Source of the DNA: Larkinella punicea
GTDB lineage: Bacteria > Bacteroidota > Bacteroidia > Cytophagales > Spirosomataceae
Direction of reading: 5' to 3'
NCBI RefSeq assembly: GCF_003334855.1
Contig: NZ_QOWE01000002.1
Span: 364,150 to 428,149, forward strand
DNA length: 64,000 bases
A program made the position numbers and the translations under genes. Below the pieces are notes generated by a model, which saw only the letters and a program-made list of their open reading frames with translations, had not been told where the DNA came from and did not search any database. Positions 8,755-16,880 of this stretch are shown here, piece by piece. The stretch's first letter is position 1. Every line of letters starts with the position of its first letter.

Positions 8755-8762
8755 CAAAAATA
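8755..8762 (-). promoter_or_regulatory. -7 box for the DnaQ-like exonuclease gene
   Basis: TATTTTTG on the minus strand fits TAnnTTTG and lies 36 bases before the ATG at 8719. No TTG at the ideal spacing was found, so this is a partial promoter match. Confidence 0.35.
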
Positions 8763-8784
8763 CGCAGGAGTATGGTCTCCGCCC

Positions 8785-8820
8785 TCCTGTAGTCACCGAA
8801 TTAATTCAGTGACTACAGGA
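8785..8820. terminator. 36-base near-perfect palindrome after glpK
   Basis: Arms of 12 bases, TCCTGTAGTCAC (8785-8796) and its complement (8809-8820), enclose GAATTAATTC, itself a palindrome; only the 8797/8808 pair mismatches. It begins 8 bases beyond the glpK stop on the minus strand and lies before the exonuclease promoter. A T-run is lacking, so it could be a terminator, an mRNA 3'-end stabiliser or a protein binding site. Confidence 0.5.
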
Positions 8821-8827
8821 AGACCGG

Positions 8828-10327
8828 TTAATTTTCCCAGCCAAACGACCGTTCAACGGCTTTTTGCCAACCGCGATAAAATCGTTGCTGATCGGCTTCG
8901 GCCATCTGGGGCTCGAAGGTTCGGTCAACGCCCCAGTTCTGGCGCAGGTCGTCAAAACTGCTCCAATAGCCCACGGCCAGACCGGCGGCATAGGCTGCGC
9001 CCAGGGCTGTGGTTTCGGTCATTTTCGGTCGAATCACGGGTACACCCAGCATATCGGCTTGGAACTGCATCAGTAACTCATTGACCGTCATGCCCCCATC
9101 GACCCGCAACGAACTCAGTTCAATACTGGCGTCTTTTTCCATTGCCTGAACCACGTCCAGCGTCTGGTAGGCCGTGGCTTCCAAAACCGCCCGTGCGAGG
9201 TGGGCTTTGGTAACAAACCGCGTCAAACCGGCGATGACGCCCCGGGCGTCGGCCTTCCAGTAGGGCGCATACAAACCCGAAAAAGCCGGAACGAAATACG
9301 CCCCGCCGTTGTCGGCGACGGTCCTCGCCAGGGTGTCGACCTCAGCGCTGGTCGAAATCAGGCCGAGGTTATCGCGCAGCCACTGAACCAGCGCTCCGGC
9401 AATGGCCACGCTGCCTTCCAGCGCATAATGAACAGGCTGATCACCAAACCGGTAGGCCACCGTCGTCAGCAAACCACAGGTCGAATGGCGCAGCTCAGTG
9501 CCTGTATTCATCAGTAAAAAACAGCCGGTTCCGTAGGTATTTTTAGCCTGTCCCGGTTCAAAGCACGTCTGCCCGACCAAAGCCGCTTGCTGGTCGCCCA
9601 GAATACCGGCGATGGGAACGCCCGGCAGCACTTCCGAGGTTACGGTCCCGTAGACTTCACTGCTGGAACGGATTTGCGGCAGCATCGCCCGCGGAATGTC
9701 GAAGGCTTCCAGCAAGGCATCGTCCCATTCCAACGTTTCCAGGTTCATCAACTGGGTCCGGCTGGCGTTGGTCACATCGGTAATGTGCTGCCCGTTGTAA
9801 ATACCGCCCGTCAGGTGCCAAATCAGGAACGTGTCCATGTTGCCAAACAACGCCAGACCGCGCTCCGCATCGTCACGCACCTCCGGTACGTTGTCCAATA
9901 TCCACTTGATTTTCAGACTACTAAAATACGTGGCCATAGGCAATCCGGTGGCCGCCCGAAACCGGTCCTGTCCGGCTTCCTCAGCGTATTTGGCCACCAG
10001 ATCGCCGGTTCGGGTGTCTTGCCAGACGAGGGCGTTGTAATACGGCTTTCCGGTTTTCCGATTCCAGACCACGGTGGTTTCGCGTTGGTTGGTGATGCCC
10101 ACGGCAGCAATGTCGCTGGCCTGAATCTGGGCGTTGATGCGGGCCCGCGCAATAACCTCCTGCGTATTGCGCCAGATTTCCTCCGGATCGTGTTCTACCC
10201 AGCCCGGTTGGGGGTAAATCTGGGAATGTTCTTTCTGTCCCAGGGAAACAATGTTGCCCTGGCGGTCAAAAATGATGCAACGGGTGCTGGTAGTGCCCTG
10301 GTCGATGGCGGCTATGTAAGTGGGCAT
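8828..10327 (-). CDS. glpK: Glycerol kinase
   Basis: A 499-residue FGGY-family kinase that converts glycerol and ATP to glycerol-3-phosphate in the cytoplasm. The N-terminal phosphate loop [11 protein letters not shown], the family signature region near [12 protein letters not shown], the ADP-binding [13 protein letters not shown], and the C-terminal signature [19 protein letters not shown] are all present. The length equals that of the E. coli enzyme (about 500). No glpF or glpD lies beside it, so it is a lone catabolic gene here. A 36-base palindrome follows its stop codon. Confidence 0.97.
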   Translation of the reverse strand: MPTYIAAIDQGTTSTRCIIFDRQGNIVSLGQKEHSQIYPQPGWVEHDPEEIWRNTQEVIARARINAQIQASDIAAVGITNQRETTVVWNRKTGKPYYNALVWQDTRTGDLVAKYAEEAGQDRFRAATGLPMATYFSSLKIKWILDNVPEVRDDAERGLALFGNMDTFLIWHLTGGIYNGQHITDVTNASRTQLMNLETLEWDDALLEAFDIPRAMLPQIRSSSEVYGTVTSEVLPGVPIAGILGDQQAALVGQTCFEPGQAKNTYGTGCFLLMNTGTELRHSTCGLLTTVAYRFGDQPVHYALEGSVAIAGALVQWLRDNLGLISTSAEVDTLARTVADNGGAYFVPAFSGLYAPYWKADARGVIAGLTRFVTKAHLARAVLEATAYQTLDVVQAMEKDASIELSSLRVDGGMTVNELLMQFQADMLGVPVIRPKMTETTALGAAYAAGLAVGYWSSFDDLRQNWGVDRTFEPQMAEADQQRFYRGWQKAVERSFGWEN

Positions 10328-10734
10328 AAGGGGCTGAAATTCGGCTGATTTTAGGAATGATGCTGCAAAAAAGCCGTAATATAGGAATTTATCGCTATCG
10401 AATAGGATTTCGGTCTATCTCCCATGAAAAGACGAATGAAGAATAGAACTATCGGAGTTATTTATCCCGCAGGGATTGAACAGCGTAGCGTCGGTAGTAG
10501 ATAGGGTATTCTATCCTTCCGCGTGCCTGACGGCACGCAACAATCCGCAGCAACCCAACCCAAGGGTCGTGTACCTCACGGCATGCGGGAGCAGGTCGAC
10601 ATTCTTGGACTACCGACGCTGCGCTGTTGAGCCCCGACTGGGGCAAAATTCAGCTCGGTTATCAAGAACTTTGAATCATTGTCTTGTCCGTTCCTGCACA
10701 CAAACCATACAATAATGACCCAGAAGCCAGAGAA
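10328..10734. other. Non-coding gap between glpK and mreD
   Basis: No convincing gene. Its centre is the structured repeat at 10465-10645. The left 137 bases hold the upstream region of glpK, in which no consensus promoter was found; short frames here encode only translations of the repeat. Confidence 0.6.
10465..10645. repeat. About 180-base structured intergenic repeat with terminal inverted arms
   Basis: The left arm (10465-10498, with AGCGTAGCGTCGGTAGT) pairs with the right arm (10609-10642, with ACTACCGACGCTGCGCT), with few mismatches. Inside are small hairpins GCGTGCC-TGAC-GGCACGC (10521-10538) and an imperfect related one at 10569-10586 (GTGTACC...GGCATGC). Such nested hairpin modules resemble REP-like intergenic elements. 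It lies downstream of mreD on the minus strand and may act in transcript ending or stability. Confidence 0.6.
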
Positions 10735-11241
10735 TTAATTCCGCGAAAAATACTGCACCAGCATGATGGTTACGGAAGTGAATACCGTACTGGCGATAAT
10801 TTTCACCATGGCTGGCAGAAAAAGGAGGACGTTATTGGCTTCGATCAGGAAAAGTGCGAAGTGGTGGATGAAGGTGAGCGTCAGGACATAATAAAAGAAA
10901 TTGCGCGAGCCCATTTCATGAATTGAAAAGACAATCCGGCTGTCAAAGCCCCGCTGGGCCGCCTGAAACCGCACCACCGCCGGTCGAACGTAAGCCATCA
11001 ATACCGTCGCGGCCGCGTGCATCCCCAGCGTGTTGTAAAACGTATCGACGACAATTCCGACCCCAAACGCCGTCAGTAAGGTAGCCGACAGACTCATTTC
11101 GGCGGGCAGTAACAAAATACAGGCCACATAAACAAAGCAAAACGCCACATCGAATAGCACCAAATTCCGCACAATCAGAATCTGGAGAGCCAGGTACAAC
11201 ACAAACAGGAAAATGATGTTCAGTATTTCGCGTAACGTCAT
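10735..11241 (-). CDS. mreD: Rod shape-determining membrane protein MreD
   Basis: A 168-residue protein with five to six hydrophobic segments, from LREILNIIFLFVLYLALQIL to the C-terminal IASTVFTSVTIMLV. It is the membrane partner of MreC in the elongasome that guides lateral wall synthesis. The sequence is only loosely conserved in this family; the call rests on size, topology and its place 15 bases after mreC in an mreB-mreC-mreD order. Confidence 0.85.
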   Translation of the reverse strand: MTLREILNIIFLFVLYLALQILIVRNLVLFDVAFCFVYVACILLLPAEMSLSATLLTAFGVGIVVDTFYNTLGMHAAATVLMAYVRPAVVRFQAAQRGFDSRIVFSIHEMGSRNFFYYVLTLTFIHHFALFLIEANNVLLFLPAMVKIIASTVFTSVTIMLVQYFSRN

Positions 11242-11256
11242 GGGTTTGTGTTGACT

Positions 11257-12096
11257 TTATCTCCGTTCCGGTTCGGTGGTTTCTTCCAGTTTTTCCTGTT
11301 CGCCCTGCAATTTATTCTCGACCACATAAACGAAAGACAGGTTATTAAAATCCGTCCCCACGGACAGGGTAACATCGTGGAAGGTTTGATTGGGCATTTC
11401 GCCAACCCGGATGACGCGTCCCACCAGAAGCCCGGATGGAAAAATGGCATTGTATTCCGACGTGACCACCGAATCGCCCCGGTACATTTTCGTGTTGCGC
11501 GAAATGTCCAGCATTTTCATCCGGGTCGGGTTGATGCCATCCCATTTAACGGTCCCGATGACCCCGGCTTTCACCAGTTTGGAGGAAACCATATAATCCG
11601 AATGCAGAATGGAAGTAACAATCGAAAGGTGTTCGGAACAAATCTTGACTTTTCCGACGACGCCGGTGGGCGAAATTACCCCCATGCCGGGTTTGATGCC
11701 ATCGGCGCTGCCTTTGTCCAGCGTGATGTAATTGTTGGGGTGCTGCGTGGTGTTGTTGATCACCCGGGCCACCCGGTACTGAAACCGGGTTGCGAAAATC
11801 GAATCCGTCTGGTAGCTGGTAGGAGCCTGCGGTTTTTGCTGCTGAAGCTGGGTAACGAGCGTATTGAGCCGCCGGTTTTCTTCGGCCAGATCGGTGTTTA
11901 CCTGCCGCAGCCGGGCATATTCCTGCGCCTTGTTCGACCAGTCCAGAATTTTGGCCGCGTAATAATTGGAAGTGTTAAAAAACCGAACGCTCCAGTAGTT
12001 ATTGGTATTGATAATAAAATAAAAGCTCAGCACCTCGAGCAGAACAAACAGAATGAAGTTCCGGCTTCGGACGATGAACTGGAATAACTCAAACAT
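11257..12096 (-). CDS. mreC: Rod shape-determining protein MreC
   Basis: A 279-residue bitopic protein. A short cytoplasmic start is followed by one membrane helix (about 11-28), a coiled coil around residues 55-95 (LRQVNTDLAEENRRLNTLV), and the extracytoplasmic beta-barrel domain including GSADGIKPGMGVISPTGVVGK, the MreC signature. MreC oligomerises and links the wall synthases PBP2/RodA to MreB. It is separated from mreB by 98 bases holding an inverted repeat, so stoichiometry between MreB and MreC may be tuned there. Confidence 0.93.
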   Translation of the reverse strand: MFELFQFIVRSRNFILFVLLEVLSFYFIINTNNYWSVRFFNTSNYYAAKILDWSNKAQEYARLRQVNTDLAEENRRLNTLVTQLQQQKPQAPTSYQTDSIFATRFQYRVARVINNTTQHPNNYITLDKGSADGIKPGMGVISPTGVVGKVKICSEHLSIVTSILHSDYMVSSKLVKAGVIGTVKWDGINPTRMKMLDISRNTKMYRGDSVVTSEYNAIFPSGLLVGRVIRVGEMPNQTFHDVTLSVGTDFNNLSFVYVVENKLQGEQEKLEETTEPERR

Positions 12097-12100
12097 AGAG

Positions 12101-12200
12101 AGTTAAGAATTATGAGTTAAGAGTTAAGAGTTAAAAGTCAGCCTGCTTCAGCCAACCGCCGGGCGGCCCCGTCTTAACTCTTAACTCATCACTCTTAACT
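12101..12200. repeat. Inverted repeat between mreB and mreC (GAGTTAAGAGTTAAG family)
   Basis: Arms of about 28 bases (12101-12128 and 12173-12200) built from AGTTAAG/AGAGTTAAG units, with two mismatches. The mreB stop codon (TAA, read from 12197-12195) lies inside the right arm. The loop is GC-rich (about 44 bases). It would form a long hairpin in the mreBCD message. Confidence 0.7.
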
Positions 12201-13220
12201 GATTAGGACGGATTTGTACATGTCGAGGTTTTTGATGACCTCGCCGGTTCCTTTCACGACGGCTTTCAGTGGATCGTCGGCCACGTGGATCGGCAGCTTG
12301 GTTTTGGCACCGATCCGCTTGTCGAGACCGTGCAGCAACGCACCACCGCCCGTCAGGTGAATTCCATTCGTATAAATATCGGCGGACAATTCCGGTGGCG
12401 AAATTTCCAGCGCCTTCATCACGGCTTCTTCGATCTTCGAAATCGATTTATCGAGGGCGTAGGCGATTTCGCTGTAGGTTACCTTGATTTCTTTCGGAAT
12501 ACCGGTCATCAGGTCGCGGCCCCGGATTTCGTAGTCAGCCGGTGGGTTGTCGAGTTCGGGCAAAGCCGAGCCCACTTCCATTTTGATTTGTTCCGCCGAG
12601 CGTTCGCCGATCAGCAGGTTGTGTTCCCGGCGCATGTAATCGACAATGTCGCGCGTGAAAACGTCACCGGCAATCCGGATCGACTGTTCGCAGACGATTC
12701 CCGACAGGGCAATAACCGCAATTTCCGTAGTGCCTCCGCCGATGTCGACAATCATCGTTCCGTTCGGTTGGGTAATATCGATCCCGATTCCGATGGCGGC
12801 CGCAATCGGTTCGTGAACCATGTACACTTCTTTGGCTCCGGCGTGTTCGGCAGAGTCCTTGACGGCCCGCTTTTCCACTTCTGTGATACCAGACGGAATG
12901 CAAATCACCATCCGGTGGGAGGGTGAAAACAGCCGGTTGCCCGTATCGATCATCTTAATCAACCCGCGAATCATCAGCTCAGCGGCCGTGAAGTCGGCGA
13001 TGACACCGTCTTTAAGCGGGCGGATTGTTTTGATATTCTCGTTCGTCTTTTCGTGCATTTGCATCGCCTTGTGACCAATCGCCAGGACTTTCCCATTAAT
13101 TTTGTCCATAGCGATGATCGAAGGCTCATCCACCACAATCCGGTCTTTGTGAATAATCAGCGTATTGGCGGTACCGAGGTCAATCGCAATATCGCTTGAA
13201 AGAAAGTTAAATAGTGCCAT
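12195..13220 (-). CDS. mreB: Actin-like rod shape protein MreB
   Basis: A 341-residue bacterial actin that polymerises in the cytoplasm on the membrane and positions the elongasome. The nucleotide-binding motifs are clear: phosphate 1 DLGTANT (14-20), phosphate 2 VDIGGGTTEIAVIA near 160, and adenosine GIHLTGGGALLHGLD near 290. The N-terminus MALFNFLSSD matches the usual start. It heads the mreBCD cluster, with a -7 box at 13267-13274, and is divergent from the GH3 gene. Confidence 0.97.
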   Translation of the reverse strand: MALFNFLSSDIAIDLGTANTLIIHKDRIVVDEPSIIAMDKINGKVLAIGHKAMQMHEKTNENIKTIRPLKDGVIADFTAAELMIRGLIKMIDTGNRLFSPSHRMVICIPSGITEVEKRAVKDSAEHAGAKEVYMVHEPIAAAIGIGIDITQPNGTMIVDIGGGTTEIAVIALSGIVCEQSIRIAGDVFTRDIVDYMRREHNLLIGERSAEQIKMEVGSALPELDNPPADYEIRGRDLMTGIPKEIKVTYSEIAYALDKSISKIEEAVMKALEISPPELSADIYTNGIHLTGGGALLHGLDKRIGAKTKLPIHVADDPLKAVVKGTGEVIKNLDMYKSVLIS

Positions 13221-13266
13221 TCGTTATTTTCGTGCAAGCACGGTGTAGCTCCTGTTTTTGGAGGTG

Positions 13267-13274
13267 CAAAAATA
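13267..13274 (-). promoter_or_regulatory. -7 box for mreB
   Basis: TATTTTTG on the minus strand, an exact TAnnTTTG, lies 47 bases before the mreB ATG. A TTG occurs upstream but at 14 instead of about 19 bases. Confidence 0.4.
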
Positions 13275-13422
13275 TAGATAATTCGAGACAACTATCGCTA
13301 AATAATTGGATTTTTATTATTTTTTATCCATAAGGGTTGTTTACTAAAAAAACAACGGTTCAGAACGCCGGACGGGGTGGTTCAGAATATCATTCCGCCG
13401 GGATACATTAGCGTAAAACTGT

Positions 13423-13430
13423 TACCTTTG
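13423..13430 (+). promoter_or_regulatory. -7 box immediately before the GH3 gene
   Basis: TACCTTTG exactly fits TAnnTTTG and ends only 7 bases before the ATG at 13438, predicting a nearly or fully leaderless message. Confidence 0.5.
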
Positions 13431-13437
13431 CGGGGCT

Positions 13438-14940
13438 ATGGGAATCCGATCAGTATTGAGCAAGCCACTGGCGCAGTTTGTCGTACAGCGGCAACAGGAG
13501 TGGATGCACCGGCCGGGCGAGACGCAGCAACGGTGGTTTCAGGCCCTGCTCGAGGGGGCCAAAAATACCGCTTTTGGCCGCGATCACCGGTTTAAAGACA
13601 TTAACTCCTACCCCGAATTTCGGCAGGCCGTTCCCATCCGCGACTACGAAGACCTCAAACCGTATATCGAGCGGATTCTGGCCGGTGAGTCGGATGTGTT
13701 GTGGAAAGGAAAGCCGGTTTATATGGCCAAAACCTCCGGAACCACCTCCGGCACGAAGTATATTCCGATTACCAGAGAGTCGATTCCCAACCACATCAAC
13801 TCGGCCCGCGACGCCCTGCTGAACTACATCCACGAAACCGGAAAGTCGGCTTTTCTGGATAAGAAGCTAATTTTTCTGTCGGGTAGCCCCGAATTGGTCG
13901 TCAAAAACGGCATCAACATCGGGCGGCTTTCCGGTATTTCGAACCACCACGTTCCGGCCTACCTGCGCACCAACCAATTGCCGTCGTACGAAACCAACAC
14001 CATCGAGGACTGGGAGACCAAGCTGGAAAAGATCATCGACGAAACGCTGACGCAGCCGATGTCGCTGATTTCGGGCATTCCGCCCTGGGTGCAGATGTAT
14101 TTCGACCGGATTCAGGCGCGAACCGGCAAGAAGATCAAAGACGTTTTTCCTGACTTTTCGCTGTTTGTCTACGGCGGTGTCAACTTTGAACCCTACCGGG
14201 CGAAATTGTACGAATCCATTGGGAAGAAAATCGACAGCATCGAAACCTACCCGGCTTCGGAGGGCTTCATTGCCTATCAGGATACGCAGACGGAAGAAGG
14301 CCTGCTGATGATGCTGAACAGCGGTATTTTCTTCGAATTCATTCCCGCCGAAGACTATTTTTCCAAAAACCCGCGCCGACTGACCATCGAGCAGGTCGAA
14401 CTGGGCAAGAATTACGCCGTGGTCATTCACAACAACGCCGGTTTGTGGGGCTATTCGCTGGGCGATACCGTTAAGTTTGTTTCGAACGATCCGTATCGGC
14501 TGCTGGTGACGGGGCGCATCAAGCACTTTATCTCGGCCTTTGGCGAACACGTCATCGGCGAGGAAGTTGAAAAAGCCTTGTACTACGCGATGGAGCAACA
14601 CCCCGAAACGGAAGTGGTCGAATTCACCGTGGCCCCGATGGTTTCGCCCCGCGAAGGACTGCCTTATCACGAGTGGTTTGTTGAATTTGCGACGCCACCG
14701 CACGATGCCGAAGCCTTCGTCCGCGACCTCGACCGCCGGTTGACCGAATTGAACGTGTATTACAAAGACCTGATTTCGGGGAGCATCCTGCGTCCGCTGA
14801 AGCTGACGGTTTTGCCCCGCGAAACGTTCCGCAACTACATGAAGGCGCAGGGCAAGCTCGGCGGCCAGAACAAAGTGCCGCGGTTGTCGAACGATCGGGT
14901 GATCGGGGAAGGGTTGTTAGAGACGATGCAAACGGTATAG
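13438..14940 (+). CDS. GH3-family acyl-adenylating enzyme
   Basis: A 500-residue member of the GH3 branch of the firefly-luciferase superfamily. The three ATP/AMP motifs are present: TSGTTSGTKYIPIT (about 99-112), YPASEGFIAYQD near 274, and YSLGDTVKF followed by VTGRIKHFISAFGEHVIGEE near 360. Plant GH3 enzymes adenylate jasmonate or auxin and join them to amino acids; substrates of bacterial members are unknown. Its length is shorter than plant GH3s (about 580) and usual for Bacteroidota. A -7 box lies 7 bases before the ATG. It is followed after only 3 bases by the AT-rich ATPase gene, suggesting read-through into the probable defence pair. Confidence 0.88.
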   Translation: MGIRSVLSKPLAQFVVQRQQEWMHRPGETQQRWFQALLEGAKNTAFGRDHRFKDINSYPEFRQAVPIRDYEDLKPYIERILAGESDVLWKGKPVYMAKTSGTTSGTKYIPITRESIPNHINSARDALLNYIHETGKSAFLDKKLIFLSGSPELVVKNGINIGRLSGISNHHVPAYLRTNQLPSYETNTIEDWETKLEKIIDETLTQPMSLISGIPPWVQMYFDRIQARTGKKIKDVFPDFSLFVYGGVNFEPYRAKLYESIGKKIDSIETYPASEGFIAYQDTQTEEGLLMMLNSGIFFEFIPAEDYFSKNPRRLTIEQVELGKNYAVVIHNNAGLWGYSLGDTVKFVSNDPYRLLVTGRIKHFISAFGEHVIGEEVEKALYYAMEQHPETEVVEFTVAPMVSPREGLPYHEWFVEFATPPHDAEAFVRDLDRRLTELNVYYKDLISGSILRPLKLTVLPRETFRNYMKAQGKLGGQNKVPRLSNDRVIGEGLLETMQTV

Positions 14941-14943
14941 ATT

Positions 14944-16284
14944 ATGAAAATAACCGGGCTTGAAATAGGGGAATATCGTCAGTTCAAGAATATTAAGTTT
15001 GATTTTACGTATCCGGAAGGTCATGCGAAAGCAGGACAGCCGCTGGATAAGGTGTGTTTTATTGGGCAGAGTGGAACAGGAAAGACGACGTTGCTGAATG
15101 TTATTGCCGATTTTTTCAGATTGATTATTGGTTATCCTTTCTATCCTCGTGGAGTAGTACAGTATTTAGATCAGGTAGATTTTAGTTATACAAAACAACT
15201 GAGTGATACAATTGAAAATTATGAAACAGTTAATGTAAGGATACCTTTAGACAATACAGTTAACATCTATGAACTAGTTAAGCCGGATTTTGCTAACCGG
15301 TATAGTGAAATAATTGAGAGAGCTGAATCTATTGACAAATTATGTATTTACATAAAAGATAATGTTGCCCGAGAAGCGAATGCATTCTTGCTAGATCAAA
15401 CGTCTACACCAAAAACATTTTCAGATTTTATAAAAACAGAGAGCCAAATTGACAAAGAAAAATTAGAAAAAGAGCAATTAATTGATGATATCGCTCAGAG
15501 TCAAATAATCAACTTGGGTGATTTACAATCGCTTAATATATGGCAGTATCTTTTAAAAGATATTAATGACTATGATGACCAAGCAAAAGAGTTAGCTCTC
15601 AAAATCATTTATAGTGGCAACGGCTCATCGGAAACAAAAAAGATTGAGGAACTAATTAAATGGAAATCCACTACAAAAAGCCCTAAAACTGAATTAGCCG
15701 AAAAATGCCTAAATCCTATCTTGGATAAACTGTTTTTGGAAGTAGATACAGATGTTACAGTTTCAAATACCCCTATTGCCATAAGAACAAAGCGAGGCAT
15801 TAAAATTGACAGTTCAAAATTAAGTACCGGAACTCGTCAACTACTATCGACAGCTATTTCTATTTTTAAATTCAATACAGATAATTCAGTTATCCTTTTC
15901 GATGAACCTGAACGCTCTCTTTTTCCCGATATTCAACGTGAGCTAATTGGACACTATACTTCTTTAGCCCCAACTGCCCAATTCTTCTTTGCCACCCATT
16001 CACCAATCATAGCCTCCGCTTTCGAACCTTGCGAACGGTTTATTCTTTATTTCGACGAAAATGGAGAAGTGAAATTTCATAACGGTGTCGCACCGGAGGG
16101 CGACGATCCGAATGATATTCTTAGTGAAGATTTTGGATTAGAAGAACTGATGTTACCAAAAGGTTTAGAAGCCTATGAGCGCTATCGAAATCTGGGCGTT
16201 GAGATTAGGAATGAGAAAGATCCTAAGCGAAAAGATGAATTGATTGTTGAACGTGCCCAATTGGGAGATTTATACAAATTTTGA
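14944..16284 (+). CDS. AAA/ABC-type ATPase, Septu PtuA-like, probable anti-phage protein
   Basis: A 446-residue ATPase of the RecF/SMC-like class. Walker A is GQSGTGKT at 41-48, the ABC-type signature KLSTGTRQLLSTA near 291-303, Walker B VILFDEPERSLFPD near 316-330, and the H-loop FFFATHSPIIAS near 350. The middle (about 90-270) is helical, charged and AT-rich in DNA. The tail (about 385-446) contains DILSEDFGLEELMLP. It is paired with an HNH nuclease gene starting at its stop codon. An ATPase plus HNH nuclease in this order is the layout of Septu (PtuA/PtuB) defence systems, where nucleotide state controls nuclease attack during phage infection. Base composition (about 37% G+C) departs sharply from both neighbours, a sign of transfer. 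It might also be an OLD-like or retron-associated ATPase, but no TOPRIM domain or reverse transcriptase is present. Confidence 0.8.
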   Translation: MKITGLEIGEYRQFKNIKFDFTYPEGHAKAGQPLDKVCFIGQSGTGKTTLLNVIADFFRLIIGYPFYPRGVVQYLDQVDFSYTKQLSDTIENYETVNVRIPLDNTVNIYELVKPDFANRYSEIIERAESIDKLCIYIKDNVAREANAFLLDQTSTPKTFSDFIKTESQIDKEKLEKEQLIDDIAQSQIINLGDLQSLNIWQYLLKDINDYDDQAKELALKIIYSGNGSSETKKIEELIKWKSTTKSPKTELAEKCLNPILDKLFLEVDTDVTVSNTPIAIRTKRGIKIDSSKLSTGTRQLLSTAISIFKFNTDNSVILFDEPERSLFPDIQRELIGHYTSLAPTAQFFFATHSPIIASAFEPCERFILYFDENGEVKFHNGVAPEGDDPNDILSEDFGLEELMLPKGLEAYERYRNLGVEIRNEKDPKRKDELIVERAQLGDLYKF

Positions 16285-16289
16285 CCCTC

Positions 16290-16880
16290 ATGCGACAAGT
16301 ATTAAAGTCGACTGAGTCGAAAATAATTGAACGCAAGTTGACCTACAAAGAAGGCAATAATGATGAGTTGAGACAATTGTTGGCTGATGAGCAACATTGC
16401 ATCTGTGCATACACAGAAACGTATCTTGGCCCCTCCGACGACGCCCATATCGAACACTTCAATCCTCTGCTCAAAGGCAATGCCGAAGACAATTACAACA
16501 ACTGGTTTTTAGTTAAAGGGCTTTGGAATACCAGAAAAGCTAAAAAGTGGTCTGACGACCAGCCTATACTTCATCCAACAGCGGAAGACCTAGAAAGTCG
16601 AATAGTATATAACAATGGAGACTATGAACCAGCTAATCCAAACGATATTGAAGCTATTAATCTTATAAAGCTATTAGATTTGGATAATGCAAGGCTGGCG
16701 GATCAACGCAAACGTTATGTGAGACTAAAAAAGCAGGAGATTAAGGATGCTAACAAATCCAGCCAGCAGTTTTTAGATGATCTGCTAATGAGTTATCCCG
16801 AAGGTGTTTACTTTATCCGCGCCCTCCAAGAAGAATTGCAGGTAAAGGTTAACTTTGATCTGCTTGAAAAATATGACTAA
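16290..16880 (+). CDS. HNH endonuclease, Septu PtuB-like (TIGR02646-like)
   Basis: A 196-residue protein with a compact HNH-type core in its first half: CxCAY at 37-41, the catalytic-type IEHFNP at 54-59, then NNWFLV at 70-75 and N80 in WNTRK. This order resembles the short HNH proteins that partner AAA ATPases in Septu systems, but the second Cys pair typical of zinc-stabilised HNH domains is missing (only C37 and C39 seen). The C-terminal half is helical and charged. I chose the ATG at 16290; a TTG at 16281, overlapping the ATPase stop codon, would add three residues. The 3' end overlaps the dxr start by 8 bases. A, T-rich composition matches the ATPase gene. Confidence 0.75.
   Translation: MRQVLKSTESKIIERKLTYKEGNNDELRQLLADEQHCICAYTETYLGPSDDAHIEHFNPLLKGNAEDNYNNWFLVKGLWNTRKAKKWSDDQPILHPTAEDLESRIVYNNGDYEPANPNDIEAINLIKLLDLDNARLADQRKRYVRLKKQEIKDANKSSQQFLDDLLMSYPEGVYFIRALQEELQVKVNFDLLEKYD
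16850..16857 (+). promoter_or_regulatory. -7 box for dxr inside the HNH gene
   Basis: TAACTTTG exactly fits TAnnTTTG and ends 15 bases before the dxr ATG at 16873. It lies in the last ten codons of the HNH gene. No TTG at the ideal spacing was seen. Confidence 0.4.

Noticed and set aside
14944..16880. Retron or OLD-family interpretation of the ATPase/HNH pair
   Set aside because: No reverse transcriptase, no msr/msd-like structured RNA and no TOPRIM motif found; the HNH partner fits Septu better.
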